Shown here: positions 47,350-60,479 of the stretch, piece by piece
How positions within the stretch are numbered: the first letter of the stretch is position 1
Layout of the letters: every line of letters begins with the position of its first letter
Assembly (NCBI GenBank): GCA_033002965.1
Contig: JAURVB010000748.1
Span: 1-64,000 of the forward strand
Origin: Piper betle
Taxonomy: Eukaryota; Streptophyta; Magnoliopsida; Piperales; Piperaceae
Direction of reading: 5' to 3'
Length of the DNA: 64,000 nt
The notes under the pieces: generated by a model
Told to the model about the DNA's origin: nothing
Seen by the model: the letters and a program-made list of their open reading frames with translations, nothing else
Database searches by the model: none
Program-made: the position numbers and the translations under genes

Positions 47350-50300
47350 ATGGCAGCTGCTACTCTCATCACTCTTATCATCAGCCTCCTCTTGCTCCTT
47401 CAATTGACGACTTCCCAGCGCAACCTCACCAGCTGCGTCCGGCGGTGCGGCGGCCGGGATGTCCCGTACCCGTTCGGCTTCTCCGACGGCTGCGAGATCC
47501 GACTCGGCTGCGACTCGGTCACCGGCGAGTCGACACTCGGCAGCGGAGCCGGCGGCCGGAGAGAGCTCCGAGTCCGGAACATCACTGCCGACGGCCTCCT
47601 CGTCGACCTCCCGCCGGACTGCCGCCGGCCGGGCAACCTCACGGCGGAGCTCTTCGGCCCCAACTTCGCCCCGACCCGACGCAACGAGCTCCGCCTCGGC
47701 AACTGCTCCTCCTTCGGCGGCGGGTGCGTGGCGGAGGAGGCGCTGCTGGAGGAGCAGCTCGGACCACCCGCTTGCCGAAGGAACATGAGCTGCTACCGGA
47801 AGTCGGGCAGCGGTGCCGGGGAGGTGATGGACAGGGACGAGGTCGGCGCGCTGGGATGCGGCCTGCTCTACTCGTCGGTGGTGATGACGCAGAAGGAGGG
47901 CACGGCGGTGTCGTTGGAGTTCGAGGCGGTGGAGCTCGGGTGGTGGGTGGCGGGGGACTGCCGGTGCTCGAGGTGGGCGAAATGCACGAAAGCGCCTAGG
48001 CCGGCGGTGGGATTCCGGTGCCGGTGCGAGGAAGGGTATGAGGGTGACGGATTTAGCGACGCAATCGGTTGTCGGAAAGGTGTGTTCTTGTTTTTTTATT
48101 TAAAAAAAACATTTTTGGTATTCGATACCGTTATCATTATAGGTATTAAAAATAGTACTTATTGTTATTAATTTTTTCCATGGAATTAAAACTACACCAA
48201 TGGTTTTGTATTACATGGTCATTTTGAAATTCATATATATGGGAAACTTTTGAAGAAAAATTAATGTAATTTTGTAAAAATTTAATCATATATTTATTGC
48301 TTGGATCTTATACTAATCTTTTGAGGAATATGCCGGATATCCCATCTATAGTTATTAGAAATCAAAGACGGAGAAGAAGAATGTGCCGCTGGAGAGAATG
48401 TTGTTGTTGGCAATATCTATAAATATTGGTGAATGTTTTACATTACTTGGTTGAGTTTAGGCTAAATCTAATAATAAAACATTTGAACATGACACTAGCT
48501 GTGTAATGATGTATGTAATTTGGTTTCATGTTCGGTTTAACCATGTTAAATTGGATTGCCCAGTTCCATTTTTGTCATAGTATACTATTTTATCTCTTGT
48601 ATTAATGGTATATTTAGTTGAGCTAGCTGCAAAAAAATACGGTCTTTGAAACCATGCTAAAAAATGACAATATAGGTATTTGGATGAAGTTGTTCAACAA
48701 AAATGATAACAAGATCAAGGAGTAGACAAGGTTATTTAAATGAATGTATTTTAGACAGGTATAGCAAACTAGTACAGTATCTTCAAAACCTTGGAAACAC
48801 ATATATCTTTTGGAATGGAGTGGGATGCCCAAGCCTATTTATGGTCCTGAAAACCTAAATTTTGGATTCTTGGTATTGCATGTAGTGTGAATGAAGAATG
48901 AGGTTTAAATTATATCTCCTTCTAAAGATAATTAACCTGAGCTAGATATATAAGAAGTTAGTAATACTGTCACAATTTTATTGAAGTCAGTCACAATTTT
49001 ATTGAAGTCAGTCACAATTTTTATTCCTCTGTTACATATTTTGTGTATCCCTTCCTTAGTATGGATTGTGGGTTTTCTCTTAAGTTTACTAACATGTATA
49101 TATTGGTAAAAAACAAGGAAACAGTGGCCGTTTCATATTCCAATTCTAGGAGGTTCAAATTTAGACTTTGCCACATCTTTTGACAGAAAAAATAGATACT
49201 AATGGTTGCCACCATGACCATGGAGTTGAAGAATTATTGAGTAAAAGAAGTCTTCTGATAGAAATCCATTCATTGGGGCAATTTCCGCCCTGTTTCTAAA
49301 GGGTCTTTTGGGGAAAATGAAGCTGCCCAAAAGTCTCTATTTGATGTGTATTTTGCGGGTGTTCTTCTTGATTATTACCCTTCCATCGAGCTATTCTTGG
49401 TCAATGGTACTAGTAAATGAAGTAGAATTGCCTATGAATCCTGGCATAGAAAAAGAATGATAAGTGGTTAGACTTGTGATAAGATTACAGATAGTCAAAC
49501 CTGTTTTTGTCTGCTCATAACTTTGGATCCATTCATTATTTGGATAGAACAAAACTTAAACTACTAGACTGAAATCATCAAGTCATATGAAATTACATAA
49601 TTTTATACTTTCTGGGTGATTGGATTCCTTAGTCTCTCAAATAGCTACCCATCTTGGGGTAAAAAATGGGGGGACTAGCTCCACTGGTTCACACCAATTT
49701 CAAGAACCTACACCCTTCCTCATCTCTAGCCATGTGTGATTGGCGTCTTTTTGTTTACCTTCTAACTAACACAAAAACAGCATTCATTGATTATAGTTTT
49801 TTCTTATCTGGGTCAAAATCCAGCCTTGATTTATGCATGTCTAAATTGATAATAAGCTCAAGTGATTAAGAGGAAACAAATGAGTTCTTTAGTTGACTTG
49901 CCCTGTTCATGTTCATGTTCATGCCTAACTCAACCACCTACTACCTGCTGTGTCCCCATGGAAGGAAGACATGGGGCCTCCCTTCAAAGAGTAGTTGGTA
50001 GAAAAAATCATTTGGAAGGAATAAAATTTGTCATCGAAAGTCTATTTTGCGTAACAAGGCATGGCGTGTATGTTACTATATGATCAAGATTCTATCATCT
50101 TGGCATGGTTTGATACGTTAGGATGTGGTCTACATATTTAGTCCAGACGCGTTACGTAGTCAAATTGGGGGTGTCACACAAGATGACCTGTTGCGCCTCC
50201 ATTGTTGAATTTCTTCTCCGTGGATTGGGGGGTGTCTTTTTGGATTGGATTTGCGTGTTGCTGGGTTGATTCTGGTTGGAATAATTGGATTGACAACGAC

Positions 50301-53300
50301 TTTGTTTTGGGTTTTCTCGCAGCAGTTTCTGATAGATGCAACCCGTCAAACTATTTGTCTGGAAGGTGTGGTGGAACCCCTCGGGTCGGCATCCTTGTGG
50401 GAGGTAAATGGCAAATACCAATTTTGAGATTATTAATTACCGTATTTTTGACTAATCACTAATGCAGCTCAACATGGTATTGTGAAAAAAATTCCTAATA
50501 TTCGTTAATTAGATATTAAAAATTAATGGCCAATTTAGATTGGGATATGGAAATTGCCTATTAAATATGTCTAAATGGCGTAAATATAAAATTTTTTAAC
50601 AAAATTATTAAATTCTAACATTCTAAATTGGCCCTTTGTGTTAATTGCATGATAATAGGATGTCTTTACACTACTCAAAACAAATATTAGCAATTGGGTT
50701 TATGGGCTTCGTAACTTATGGGCTCCATGGACCAGGCCGAGTCAGGCCCTGACTCAGGTTCTTCTAAGGGAGGAATATTGGAACCTCGCCATCCCAGGCC
50801 AACTTTAAATACCGTCCATGACTTACAGTGGGCAAAATAATTTTTTGTAATGAATAGTAATAGAGAGAATTATAGTAATTGCCGCTTTTTATTTGCTTGA
50901 AGACCGTTAATGTTTGTCCATTTACAAAATAGGCATGTTACAATTAAAATTAAAATACATAAATAACGGAACAACTTAGCCTTTAGGACAGTGGTCGGCC
51001 ATCTAATACTTGTAATATGGGAAAAAATAGGCACATTATATAACTAACTCATAAGATACATGTCTAATTTGAACGATTTTTAGTGGTTCTCACTTGATGT
51101 AGATTTACTTATATCTATATTTTTTTTGCATCAATTTGACTTATTTTAGAATTTTATTAAAAATACTTTAGTTTAAAAAAATTAAAATTAATTTTTATTA
51201 TAATTACTTTGATAAATAAGATCAAAGAGTTAAAAGCATAATATGATTTGAAAATCTACTGAGTACATAATTATTTATTTTTATATTTATTTATGTGGCT
51301 TTTAAACGATGGATTTACTAAATTACTCCAAATAAAAATTATAGCCCGGATAAACCATTTAAGCCGAGTGGCTCACAGTATATGTATATAACTTTACAAA
51401 CAAGTAAACAATAATAATTTGTGTGTGCTTATCATTCCTTGATATTTGGAAGGCTCGAACCGAGCTGGGGAATGTGCCAATGTGGTGTGCTGGTTAGATT
51501 ACTCTAGATTGTTGCTAGAGTGCCAGGTGCGGGTCAAAATGCCATAGAATAGGCTACTAAATCATGTGGTACTGTTAAAGTAAAACGAGTTCTACGGCCC
51601 ATCAGTCACAAGAGAAGAGATCAGAAACAAAAACTAATTTTTGCATCATAAATATGGGCTCTTCTACTTGCCATGAAATCGGTGCAATTGTCCTTCTAGT
51701 GAAAGCACAGTTTAAAATCTAATCTCAATTCAAGTGATAACTTCTAAATTGAGTGTCCAAAGTTCAAATTTTTGGAGAATTTTTTCTTTAAATGCGAAAG
51801 ATGACCCCTCTAGTACATGAAGAGCATCGAAATTTGGTACGATCCCAAATTTTGAGCAAAAAGTGCACACGAGGAAGCACGTGAAAATTACACTCAAATT
51901 CTCTTAAGAGAAAACTGTACATAGGGGCTATGTGTAGGGTTACTAATTGAGTGAGCAAGTTCGTGAGTATTTAATGTTCGGCTCAACTTGACTCGACTCG
52001 AAACTCGATATTTAAATGCTCGACTCGAACTCGAATCTTACGAGCCGATCTTGAGCAAGGTCGTGTTCGACTCAACTCGACTCGGTTGTAATTCGAACTC
52101 GACTTGTAGTTCGACTCGAACTCGACTCGGTCCCCTTAAAATGGCGTTCTTAATAATTATTCCGACGGGTATATTATAACACCATTTAGAATTGTTAGTT
52201 CCCTATATTAGAATTTGAATAGTTTTCTAATTTAGTTTCATATTCAATATCTCTGAAGGTAACATCTAATTACTCTCAATGGTTTATAGTTTTTCAGCTT
52301 AGTCGATGGTTTATAGTTTTTCAACTTAGTCGAGTTTGAACGGATGATTTAGATTCGTCAATTTTTATTTAAGTTAGGTTATTACAAATGTTTCCAAAGT
52401 TAACTTGGTTTTGCACCGGACATTTTGGATTAGGCTGGATGCGAGTTGGGTTACTATGCTTATAAGCCAAGGAAAGAAATTTTGAAGATGAAATATTTTA
52501 AGTTAAGTGAAATATGAGATTTTTAAATTAGTCTTACATCTAATATTTATTAGGGTATGATTTAAAATCATTAAAAAGAATAACCTATAAAATTTTAACT
52601 TGAGTTGCTATTTTGAAAAGATGACTTCAGCTTATCATGGTGAGCTTTGGGCTTAACCAGTACATATGGTAGTAAAGCCAATTCGAGATTATGTTACATT
52701 GTGGAGTATGTTTAAGAGAATAATGTTATTATTAGTTAAAGGAAAATAAAAATTCTTTTAATTGACAAATATGCCTAACATTCACCAATAATAAAAAATG
52801 AGTATTTGTAAATGGTCACAATACTCATGACTATCTCTGTTCTCCGGAATGGAAACCCTCGTACTCTCATTTTTATAATAGATTAGAGGCTATCTGAAAA
52901 GTTTGGACAAAATGATTGGTAGAGTTTAAGAGAACCCAAATAAAGTCAATGTGATGGCCAATTTTCTCTTAAACAATATTTTAGTGACTTACAAAGAGCC
53001 TTTGTTAGGGGAATTAAAAATGAGAACGAAAGATTCTATTTAAAAAATTATAACCGCTCAGGAATACTCAATATTATCCGTGGGTGCTGGGCAAATTTGT
53101 CAATTAAAAAATATTTTATTTTTGAACTAATGGACTTAAATCAAATTCATAGAGATTAAATTGACATGGACTACATCAAATTCATGGAAGTTACAGACAT
53201 GCCTACATCAAATATATAAAAATATACTGATTAACCAAATTCACAAAACATATACTTATCATTGACTTGTTCGAATTCATTAGAAGATACGGACATATCA

Positions 53301-56300
53301 AATAAATGAAAACTATACTAATCCAAGACATAATCAAATTCATGGAAGTTATACTGCCATGGACTTGACAAATTCATAGAAATTATATTAACCTTGTATA
53401 AGTATAAATCTTGTGTGACCACGTGTAAGTACAAATCCCATGTCTCCTTGCACATCATATTAGTGTAGAAGAAACCACCAATAAAAACTCCTCGGAATGG
53501 CGGGAGAAGAGAAAAGAGGTCAATCAACCAGGAGGGAGAGGAGGAGAGAGGCAGGAAGAGGTGATCTCTACTCCCGGGCCCACTCTTTTACAGGTGCTAA
53601 CATCGATCGAGTTTGAATTGACTAAAAGTTCAACTCAATTTTATTCGATTGGCTTAAATCAAATGAATAAGATTATCACACACCATATTAGGTTAATAAT
53701 AATCAAGTTAATTTGTATTTGACTCGATTTTAAAATAAATAAGCTGAATTTGAACATGGCTAAACACGACTTGACTCACTCGATTAGCACATGTATGTAT
53801 AACCTTTTAGTATTTTGTCAATATTTTCTTGTCTTTTTACCAAACAAAATGACTTATCACACACCACATTTAGACCTTTATTCGTAAATTTCTCTTATCA
53901 TGTTGTTTTCTAATATCATAAATTGGAATAAAATTTATTACATTTTAATAAACTTGTTTATAGGCTAATTAGATAATGCCCTCAATCTTAAAACAAGGAA
54001 AGATTGTTGTCATGCCTACATTAATTTGTTGGACCCTAGCTGTGGCTGATAATTTCAGATTCATAAGCGAGTTGTTTTCTCAATTATATTGAACGCGAAA
54101 ATAACTTATTTACGAAGTCTGGATTTATCATGGCTTAGATAGGGTGCCAATCAACGGGCATTAAACAAGAATCATCCAAAATAAAGTTATAAATTTTAAG
54201 AATTTTTTCGAAAACTTATTTTATTAATTAAAGCCACACATAAGCTATTTTACCCGGCAGATTATATTGTGGACATAAATTCTATCTTATTATATCTAAT
54301 AAGGTTATAAAATAATTCCTCATAATATCTGCTCGTTCACTTTCAATATTAACATAAAATATTGACATAATATACTAAGAAGTTTTTAAATTAAAGTTGT
54401 CTATTAGAAGCTAGCAAGTTTAAGTAGCAAATTATGATTACATCAACTTAAATTCTATCTCTTGCATAAGTCCTAAGCCCTAAAATTTAAAACCTAATTA
54501 AACTTTCCTTGTGCAAATCATAGGCTAGTTCATTGGTAAGATAATGCGACAATTAACATATAGCAGCCTAATGTTTCATTGATTTGCTTTTGAAAAAAAA
54601 TCCTTTGATGTTAATGTTATTTTATCACATATAGCATTCTCATAACAAACTATCAAGCAAATGATAAGAATTAGTATTTTTTTATTTATATCAGAAAGCC
54701 CTAACGGAGTGGAATCAAACTCTTATTATTTTTATTATTAATAAACGGGGAATTTCATTCTACTTATCATTAAGAGTAAGAGATTTAACCAATTTGAATA
54801 AAATAAAAATAATAAATAATAAATCAAATTATTGGAATGTATCTTCTCAATAAATTAAGAACTAAAGGTTAATTAGAATTTATATTTCAATATTCAACAA
54901 AATTTTATATATAAAATTAAAATTTATTTGTAATATAAGTTACATAAAAGGATGGCTAAAAAATAATCTGCAACTCAAAATAAGTAAATATTAAAATAAA
55001 AAATATAAAATTATTATAATCTTTCTCTCACTCAAATTAAAGTTTATCTCTGACTTCAAATCGAAATAGTGTAAATATAAGGATTACAATCAAAGAGGCT
55101 AATATAAAAGATCATGTTCAAATTATGTCATTTAGTATTTGATCATGTTAAATATTGCAGGAATCGTTGCCGGAGCTGCTCTAATGGCAGTGCTGGCCAT
55201 AGGCTGCTACTTCATCCGAAGACGTTCGAGCTCCGTGAGGAGCAAAAGGATCACGAAACGCCTCCTCTCGGAAGCCGCCGGCACCCTCACCGTCCCTCTC
55301 TACCCCTACAAAGAGATCGAGCGCGCCACCAACTCCTTCTCCGACAAGCAGCGCCTCGGCACCGGTGCCTACGGCACGGTCTACGCGGGCAAGCTGCGCA
55401 GCGGCGAGTGGGTCGCCGTCAAGAAGATCAAGCACCACGGCGCGGCCGACGACAGCGTCCACCAGGTGGTGAACGAAATCAAGCTCATCTCCTCGGTCAG
55501 CCACCCCAACCTGGTCCGCCTCTTGGGCTGCTGCATCGAAGGAGACGAGCAGATCCTCGTCTACGAGTTCATGCCCAATGGCACCCTCGCCCAGCACCTC
55601 CAGAGGGAGAGGGGGCACGGCCTGCCATGGACGGTTCGACTCACCATCGCCGCCGACACGGCCAAGGCCATTGCCTACTTGCACTCGGCGGTTCACCCCC
55701 CCATTTTTCATCGAGACATCAAGTCCAGCAACATACTCTTGGACTCCAATTTCAACTCCAAAGTTGCAGATTTTGGCCTCTCTCGGTTTGGGATGATCAG
55801 CGAGTCCTCCCACATTTCGACTGCTCCGCAGGGCACGCCCGGGTACCTAGACCCACAATACCACCAGAACTTCCATCTATCCGATAAGAGTGATGTTTAC
55901 AGTTTTGGAGTTGTTCTGGTAGAGATTATATCGGCCATGAAAGTGGTGGATTTCAACCGGACGCAGTCGGAGGTGAACCTCGCCGCACTTGCCATTGATA
56001 GGATTGGGAAGGGGTGTGTGGATGAATTCATAGACCCGTTAATGGATCCTCATAGAGATGCATGGACACTCTCGTCTATCCACAAGGTCGCCGAGCTAGC
56101 ATTTAGGTGCTTGGCGTTTCACAGGGACATGAGGCCGTCCATGATTGAAGTAGCCGCGGAGCTGGAGCATATCCGGCAAACGGGGTGGCCGCAAATGGAT
56201 GATTACTTGTCGTCGACGTCGTCTTTGTCGTTGTCGGGGTCGGAGGGGAGTGAGAGCTCATTGAGGACGATCAAGAAGACGGTTGAGGTTGATGATAATA

Positions 56301-56452
56301 CGAGGAAGAAGTTGGTGATACCCCAAGGTACTAGCCATGATCATTTCATGGTGGCCGTGGAAGATGAGTCTTCTGTTTCGTTGGAGGATGCATGGCAAAG
56401 TGAAAACAACTCCCCATCAACAAATAGTCTGTTGGCTAAGCCAGTTCGATGA
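47350..56452 (+). CDS. WAKL14: Wall-associated receptor kinase-like protein, WAKL14 type
   Basis: Exons: 47350-48079, 50323-50403 and 55161-56452; phases agree and give 700 residues. Residues 1-23 form a signal peptide (LITLIISLLLLLQLTTSQ). A Cys-rich galacturonan-binding-type ectodomain follows (CGGRDVPYPFGFSDGCEIRLGC) with a C-terminal WAK-associated segment (CRCSRWAKCTKA...CRCEEGYEGDGF). The membrane segment (about 265-288) is split by the last junction. The kinase has the P-loop GTGAYGTVYAG (about 337-347), VAVKK Lys 358, HRDIKSSN (454-461), DFGLSR (474-479) and the GTPGYLDPQYHQ loop; it is an RD kinase with all key residues. The C-terminal tail ends near SENNSPSTNSLL, as in WAKL14. Expected role: plasma-membrane receptor sensing the cell wall. 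Confidence 0.92.
48080..50322 (+). other. WAKL intron 1
   Basis: The intron is 2243 bases, donor AAAG|GTGTGT and acceptor CGCAG|CAG. The acceptor is a tandem CAGCAG, so splicing three bases later would also keep frame (removing one residue). Apart from a 21-bp tandem repeat at 48970-49022, no inserted gene was found. Confidence 0.75.
48970..49022. repeat. 21-bp tandem repeat, 2.5 copies
   Basis: The unit 'tcacaattttattgaagtcag' starts at 48970 and 48991, with a partial at 49012. Confidence 0.9.
51930..53815. mobile_element. Possible terminal-inverted-repeat element in WAKL intron 2
   Basis: The left end contains ACTAATTGAGTGAGCAAGTTCG and then many GACTCGAACTCGA words (51980-52135). The right end, read inward, contains GCTAATCGAGTGAGTCAAGTCG (complement of about 53780-53803). 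The two ends are therefore imperfectly inverted over about 50 bases. No transposase and no clear target duplication. Confidence 0.35.
53126..53400. repeat. Degenerate 'caaattcatggaagtta' repeats
   Basis: Variants of 'catggact...caaattcatggaagttat' recur at irregular spacing of about 40-70 bases. This stretch lies inside the possible element in WAKL intron 2. Confidence 0.5.
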
Positions 56453-57783
56453 TCTTCTACTTCTTACCTCCGACAATTTTTTTGGGTTGTCGATAATATA
56501 ATGTGATGTTTTGCAGGTCGTAATCATACATGTAATGTGAGTTATATGCTTCAAGAACGAGTTGTAAATTCCTTGGTTTCAATTTATTCCGGTGAATGCA
56601 TGTGTTCATGACTATTTTGTGTGGTATGCGTTTGCGCAAATAGAGTTTTTTTTCCAATACATTCTATTCTATTCCCGTGACATGCCGGATGCCTACCTAA
56701 CTAATGTAAGATCCCTCAAGTACAAGTATGTACTTAAGACTAATATTCAATGGATTAGTATAAGATTTAATATATTAATAAATATGTGCTTAAAATCTTT
56801 AATTTTAATTAATCACTTTCGAAAAATAATTATGTATATCAGTTTATATTTGAATAGAGCTGTTACAGCTAATCTTGCTTAGCCTTACCAATAGTTACAA
56901 CTAATCTTATCTGGCCATGCCAAGCTAATCTTATCTAGCGTCGCCAATGGGAGTGAATGATTAGCAATGTTGTTTCATCTGCGGAACAAAATGTAGGACA
57001 AGTGTCAACAATTCATCATGGAAGAAAGGACTCACCAAATCCATCATGTTGTCCTTGAGTCGGGTTGTTATAGGTGGTGGTCATGCCCGACCTAGGATTG
57101 AATTAGGTAACTAGTTGTGAAAGAAAGAGAAAGTTTAAGAAAATAACTATGTAAATACAATGTCTTGAAGAAATAAGAGTGGAATATAAGAAGTCCAAAA
57201 GCCTAAGAAAAGAATTTCAATGATAAAATTTCTTAAAAGTAAGTGGAGAGTAATAACAAAAAATAGTCACATATCCAACTCTTCTTTGGGGAAGATCCAG
57301 TATGTGTTTATAAATTTTCAACTTAATTGATCATTTTTAAAGAAATAGCTAAGCTCACCATATTGCACTTAGGCTAAGTCATTATATTATTTAAATGTAA
57401 ATCTTGCCGACATAGGCAAGAAATAACTTAAAGATCACAAATGTGTGGCCGCGCTGCAATGAATAGGAAAGAAAGACTAATTGCCCATTAAAGAGACCAT
57501 GCAGGCTGCGATAATAGGTGAGCGTGGAAGCCATGAATGTGAACAGATATCAGCAAGAAAAAAACACGTTGAGGAGCTGCTTGAATGATGAAGAGAAAAT
57601 TTTTTTGTCTCAACTTGTTCTAAGAATTATACTAGTTCATTCTCTTTGCATTGAATTTAGGCCCTTCTACATGGTTAGCAATAAAGAGGAAAGGCTGCTA
57701 TCCGTCCTCCTTTTCCTTTCACATCGTCATCATCACTTCCATCATAACCAACTTTCATATCTTCCTGCCAACACCTCAATTTT
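56453..57783 (+). other. WAKL 3' flank and intergenic DNA
   Basis: The first few hundred bases are probably 3' untranslated region. Open frames at 56592-56882 and 57518-57826 have no recognisable domain. The stretch ends at the left LTR of the copia element. Confidence 0.4.
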
Positions 57784-58308
57784 TGATGGGATTAACAAAC
57801 ATATAAATCCTTATTTCACTATATAATGGATGAGAAGTACTAATCAAAATAGGCAACACTAATTTTATGTGGGAAAAGAAATACTTTTCAATATGGATAA
57901 AACCAATTTTACGTGAAAAACCTCAAATATGGGGAAAAGCCACGGGGCAAACGACTCGGAGTAAATTCACTATATCACAACTTGATACAGAAAATATCTC
58001 CAGGAGAACAAATTTCCCAATACTAATTTATTACAATTTCTGCACAATTGGTATTAATCAAAATAATGAGAATAAAGGAAAATTACCACTGATTAAGAAC
58101 TTATCGAAACTACTATCAATGATCGTAAATGAATCTCAACAAAATATATAACTTTCTTCCTTCCACACAATTTTTCTTCTCCCTTTCGTCGCCCTTTTTC
58201 TCCATACCAAAGAAGAAAAATGAAAAACATGCTTTCTAAAATAAATTTTTGTTTTTGCCCAAAACTGGGTTGTCATTTCATGTATTTATGGGAGAGGACA
58301 ACCCAACA
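57784..58308 (-). repeat. 3' LTR of the copia element
   Basis: It aligns with 62393-62922: 'ttcaatatggataaaaccaatttta', 'ccacgggg', 'ttacaatttctgcacaatt' and a right end ...CAACCCAACA. The left terminus reads TGATGGG where the other LTR reads TGTTGG. Confidence 0.8.
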
Positions 58309-58321
58309 AACCTCCCCTTCC
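58309..58321 (-). other. Copia polypurine tract
   Basis: GGAAGGGGAGGTT on the - strand directly precedes the TGTTGGG start of the 3' LTR. Confidence 0.65.
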
Positions 58322-58599
58322 TGACTCCATGAAATACTTCTAGCTGGCATGGGAAGCTCCATCCATGCCTACTCCATTCCTCCAGTAAAAATGTTTTTCT
58401 TTTGACACAACTTAAGTCATTGTAACAGTATGTTTGTGTCAAGAGCATTTCTACTTTTACAGTATCTCACGTCAATGTATTTGCTCTGAATGAAAACTTG
58501 AATTCTTACTTAGATGAATTGCACTTTATCACAGTGACAATACATCTTTCCTGTTTAACACCAATTTCTTTCAAAAATCTCTTCATCCATAACATCTCT

Positions 58600-60030
58600 T
58601 TTCAAGCTTCTGTAGTAGTAATACATTGGACTTCAGTTATGAATAATGCAACACACTTTTGTAACCTAGACTGCCAAGACACAACCCTATTAGCAAAATT
58701 AACAATAAACCCAGATGTTGACCTTCTTGTCTCTAAGTCACCTGTCAAGTTTGCATCTGTATAGCCAACCAATAAAAGTTTATCACTTACAAAATACAAA
58801 TACATTTTGGATGTACTTCTCAAGTACCTCATTATCTATTTAACTGTTTGACAATGTTCTTTGTTTGGATTTGCTAGATGTCTACTAACCGTTCCAATTG
58901 CATATGTTATGTCCGGCCTTGTATAAACCATAATATACATCAAACTACTAACAGCAGAAGCCTAAGGAACCTTTGTCATTTCCTTTATCTCTATTTCACT
59001 TAAGTGACTTTTCTTCAACTTGAAGTGATCCCCAAGTGGAACTTCAACCGGCTTTGTATCTTTCATATTAAATTTTTCAAGCACCTTTTCTATGTATTTT
59101 TCCTGTGACACCCAAAGCTTTCTAGCTCCCCTGTCATGACGAATGGACATTCCCAAGATTTGCTTTGACGATCCCAATTCCTTCATTACAAAGGATTTGT
59201 TCAAGTTCTTTTTTAAACTTGCAATTTTGGCTATATCATGTCCTACAATCAGCATGTCTTCCACATAAAATAGAGAATAATAAAGTCATCATCATCAAAC
59301 CTCTTAATAAACACACAGTGATCAGAAATAAACTTCTTGTACCAATTTCTTTCTATAAAAGAATCAAACTTTTTGTACCATTGTTTGAGTCCTAAATTAC
59401 ATCCTACCCACTCCATCGCGTATATTGTGAGCGGATGCATACGCAGGTCATAACGGGCTCTGGATTAGTGAGAGGATTATTCCATTCCTGAGGGATCATG
59501 ACATCTTTAGGAGCTTGCTTCAAACTATACAAACTCTTTTTCAGTCTGCACACCATCTGTTCTTCTCCTCTGACTTTAAAACCCTCTAGTTGCTCTATGT
59601 ATATAGTTTCCTCAAGATCACCATGAAGAAAGGTCATCTTCACATGTAACTGTTCAACTTCCAAATCCAAACTTACATCCAAAGCTAGAACAATTCTAAT
59701 ATAAGAATATTTTAACAACGGAAGGAAAATTTTTATCAAAATCAATACTTTTCTTCTGTTCGAAACCCTTCACCACCAGCTTTGCCTTGTACCTTGGTTG
59801 TGTGTTGTTTTCTTCATGTTTGATCCTATAGACCCATTTTTCTTTAATACTCTCTTCCCCTTAGGAAGATCCACCAACTCATAGGTGTGAATATCATGCA
59901 AAGATTTCATCTTATCTTGCATTGCCTTCAACCACTTCTCCTTTTCTACATGAGCTTTGACCTCACTGAAATTTTCTGGTTCTCTACATTCAGTGATTTT
60001 CACATATTTTGATGATGGATATCTTATCAA
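58600..60030 (-). pseudogene. Copia reverse transcriptase and RNase H
   Basis: RNase H (58602-58832): MRYLRSTSKMYLYF, GYTDANLTGDLETRRSTSGF, VVSWQSRLQKCVA. Reverse transcriptase: GSSKQILGMSIRHDR and KLWVSQEKYIEKVLEKFNMKD (near 59000-59160), TFLHGDLEETIYIEQLEGF and LKKSLYSLKQAP (near 59510-59640). The catalytic YVDD reads YVED near 59255-59265, so the first catalytic Asp of that pair is replaced. Frames are broken at several points. Confidence 0.85.
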
Positions 60031-60479
60031 TAGAACTGGTTCATGAGCTGATCTCCTTACATTAGTTGGCTCCCCTTGATCAAAAACCGTCTGTTCCTAT
60101 CCAACATCATTAACAAACTCATTAAAAATACCATCAGTCATCTCATCCTCACTCTCATCATCACTAGGTGGGGAATAATTGTGTAATTGTGAGCCTCCTA
60201 TTCACTTCTAGTTGAGGTTGAATGTTCTTTATCTTTCAAAGCTTTCCTGAGATTTTGTTTGAAAAACTTCTTCCTTACCAAAGTCCTTAACTATTTGATC
60301 CTCCTTGAAAGCTGCATCTCTTCTTCAAATCAGTTTTCTATTCTTAGGATCCCAAAGTTTATATCCATAGTTATCATCACCATATCCAAGAAACATACAT
60401 TCCACTGTTCTATAGGCAAGTTTAGCCCTTTGTTCCTTGGGCACATGTACAACAGGCTTTATAACCAAAGACTCTCAAA

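Larger units (their letters stand above)
50404..55160 (+). other. WAKL intron 2
   Basis: The intron is 4757 bases, donor GGGAG|GTAAAT and acceptor TTGCAG|GAATC. It holds a possible inserted element (about 51930-53815) and degenerate repeats, and is otherwise AT-rich without supported genes. Confidence 0.8.

Noticed and set aside
47445..47999. Arg/Gly-rich frames over WAKL exon 1
   Set aside because: They are shadows of a GC-rich exon whose main frame has a signal peptide and conserved Cys-rich motifs.
50202..50462. A separate small protein in WAKL intron 1/2
   Set aside because: Its central part matches the WAKL juxtamembrane exon (SDRCNPSNYLSGRCGG) with splice sites on both sides.
55181..55813. 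A 210-residue - strand protein over the kinase exon
   Set aside because: It is the antisense shadow of the kinase domain; the + strand has every kinase motif.
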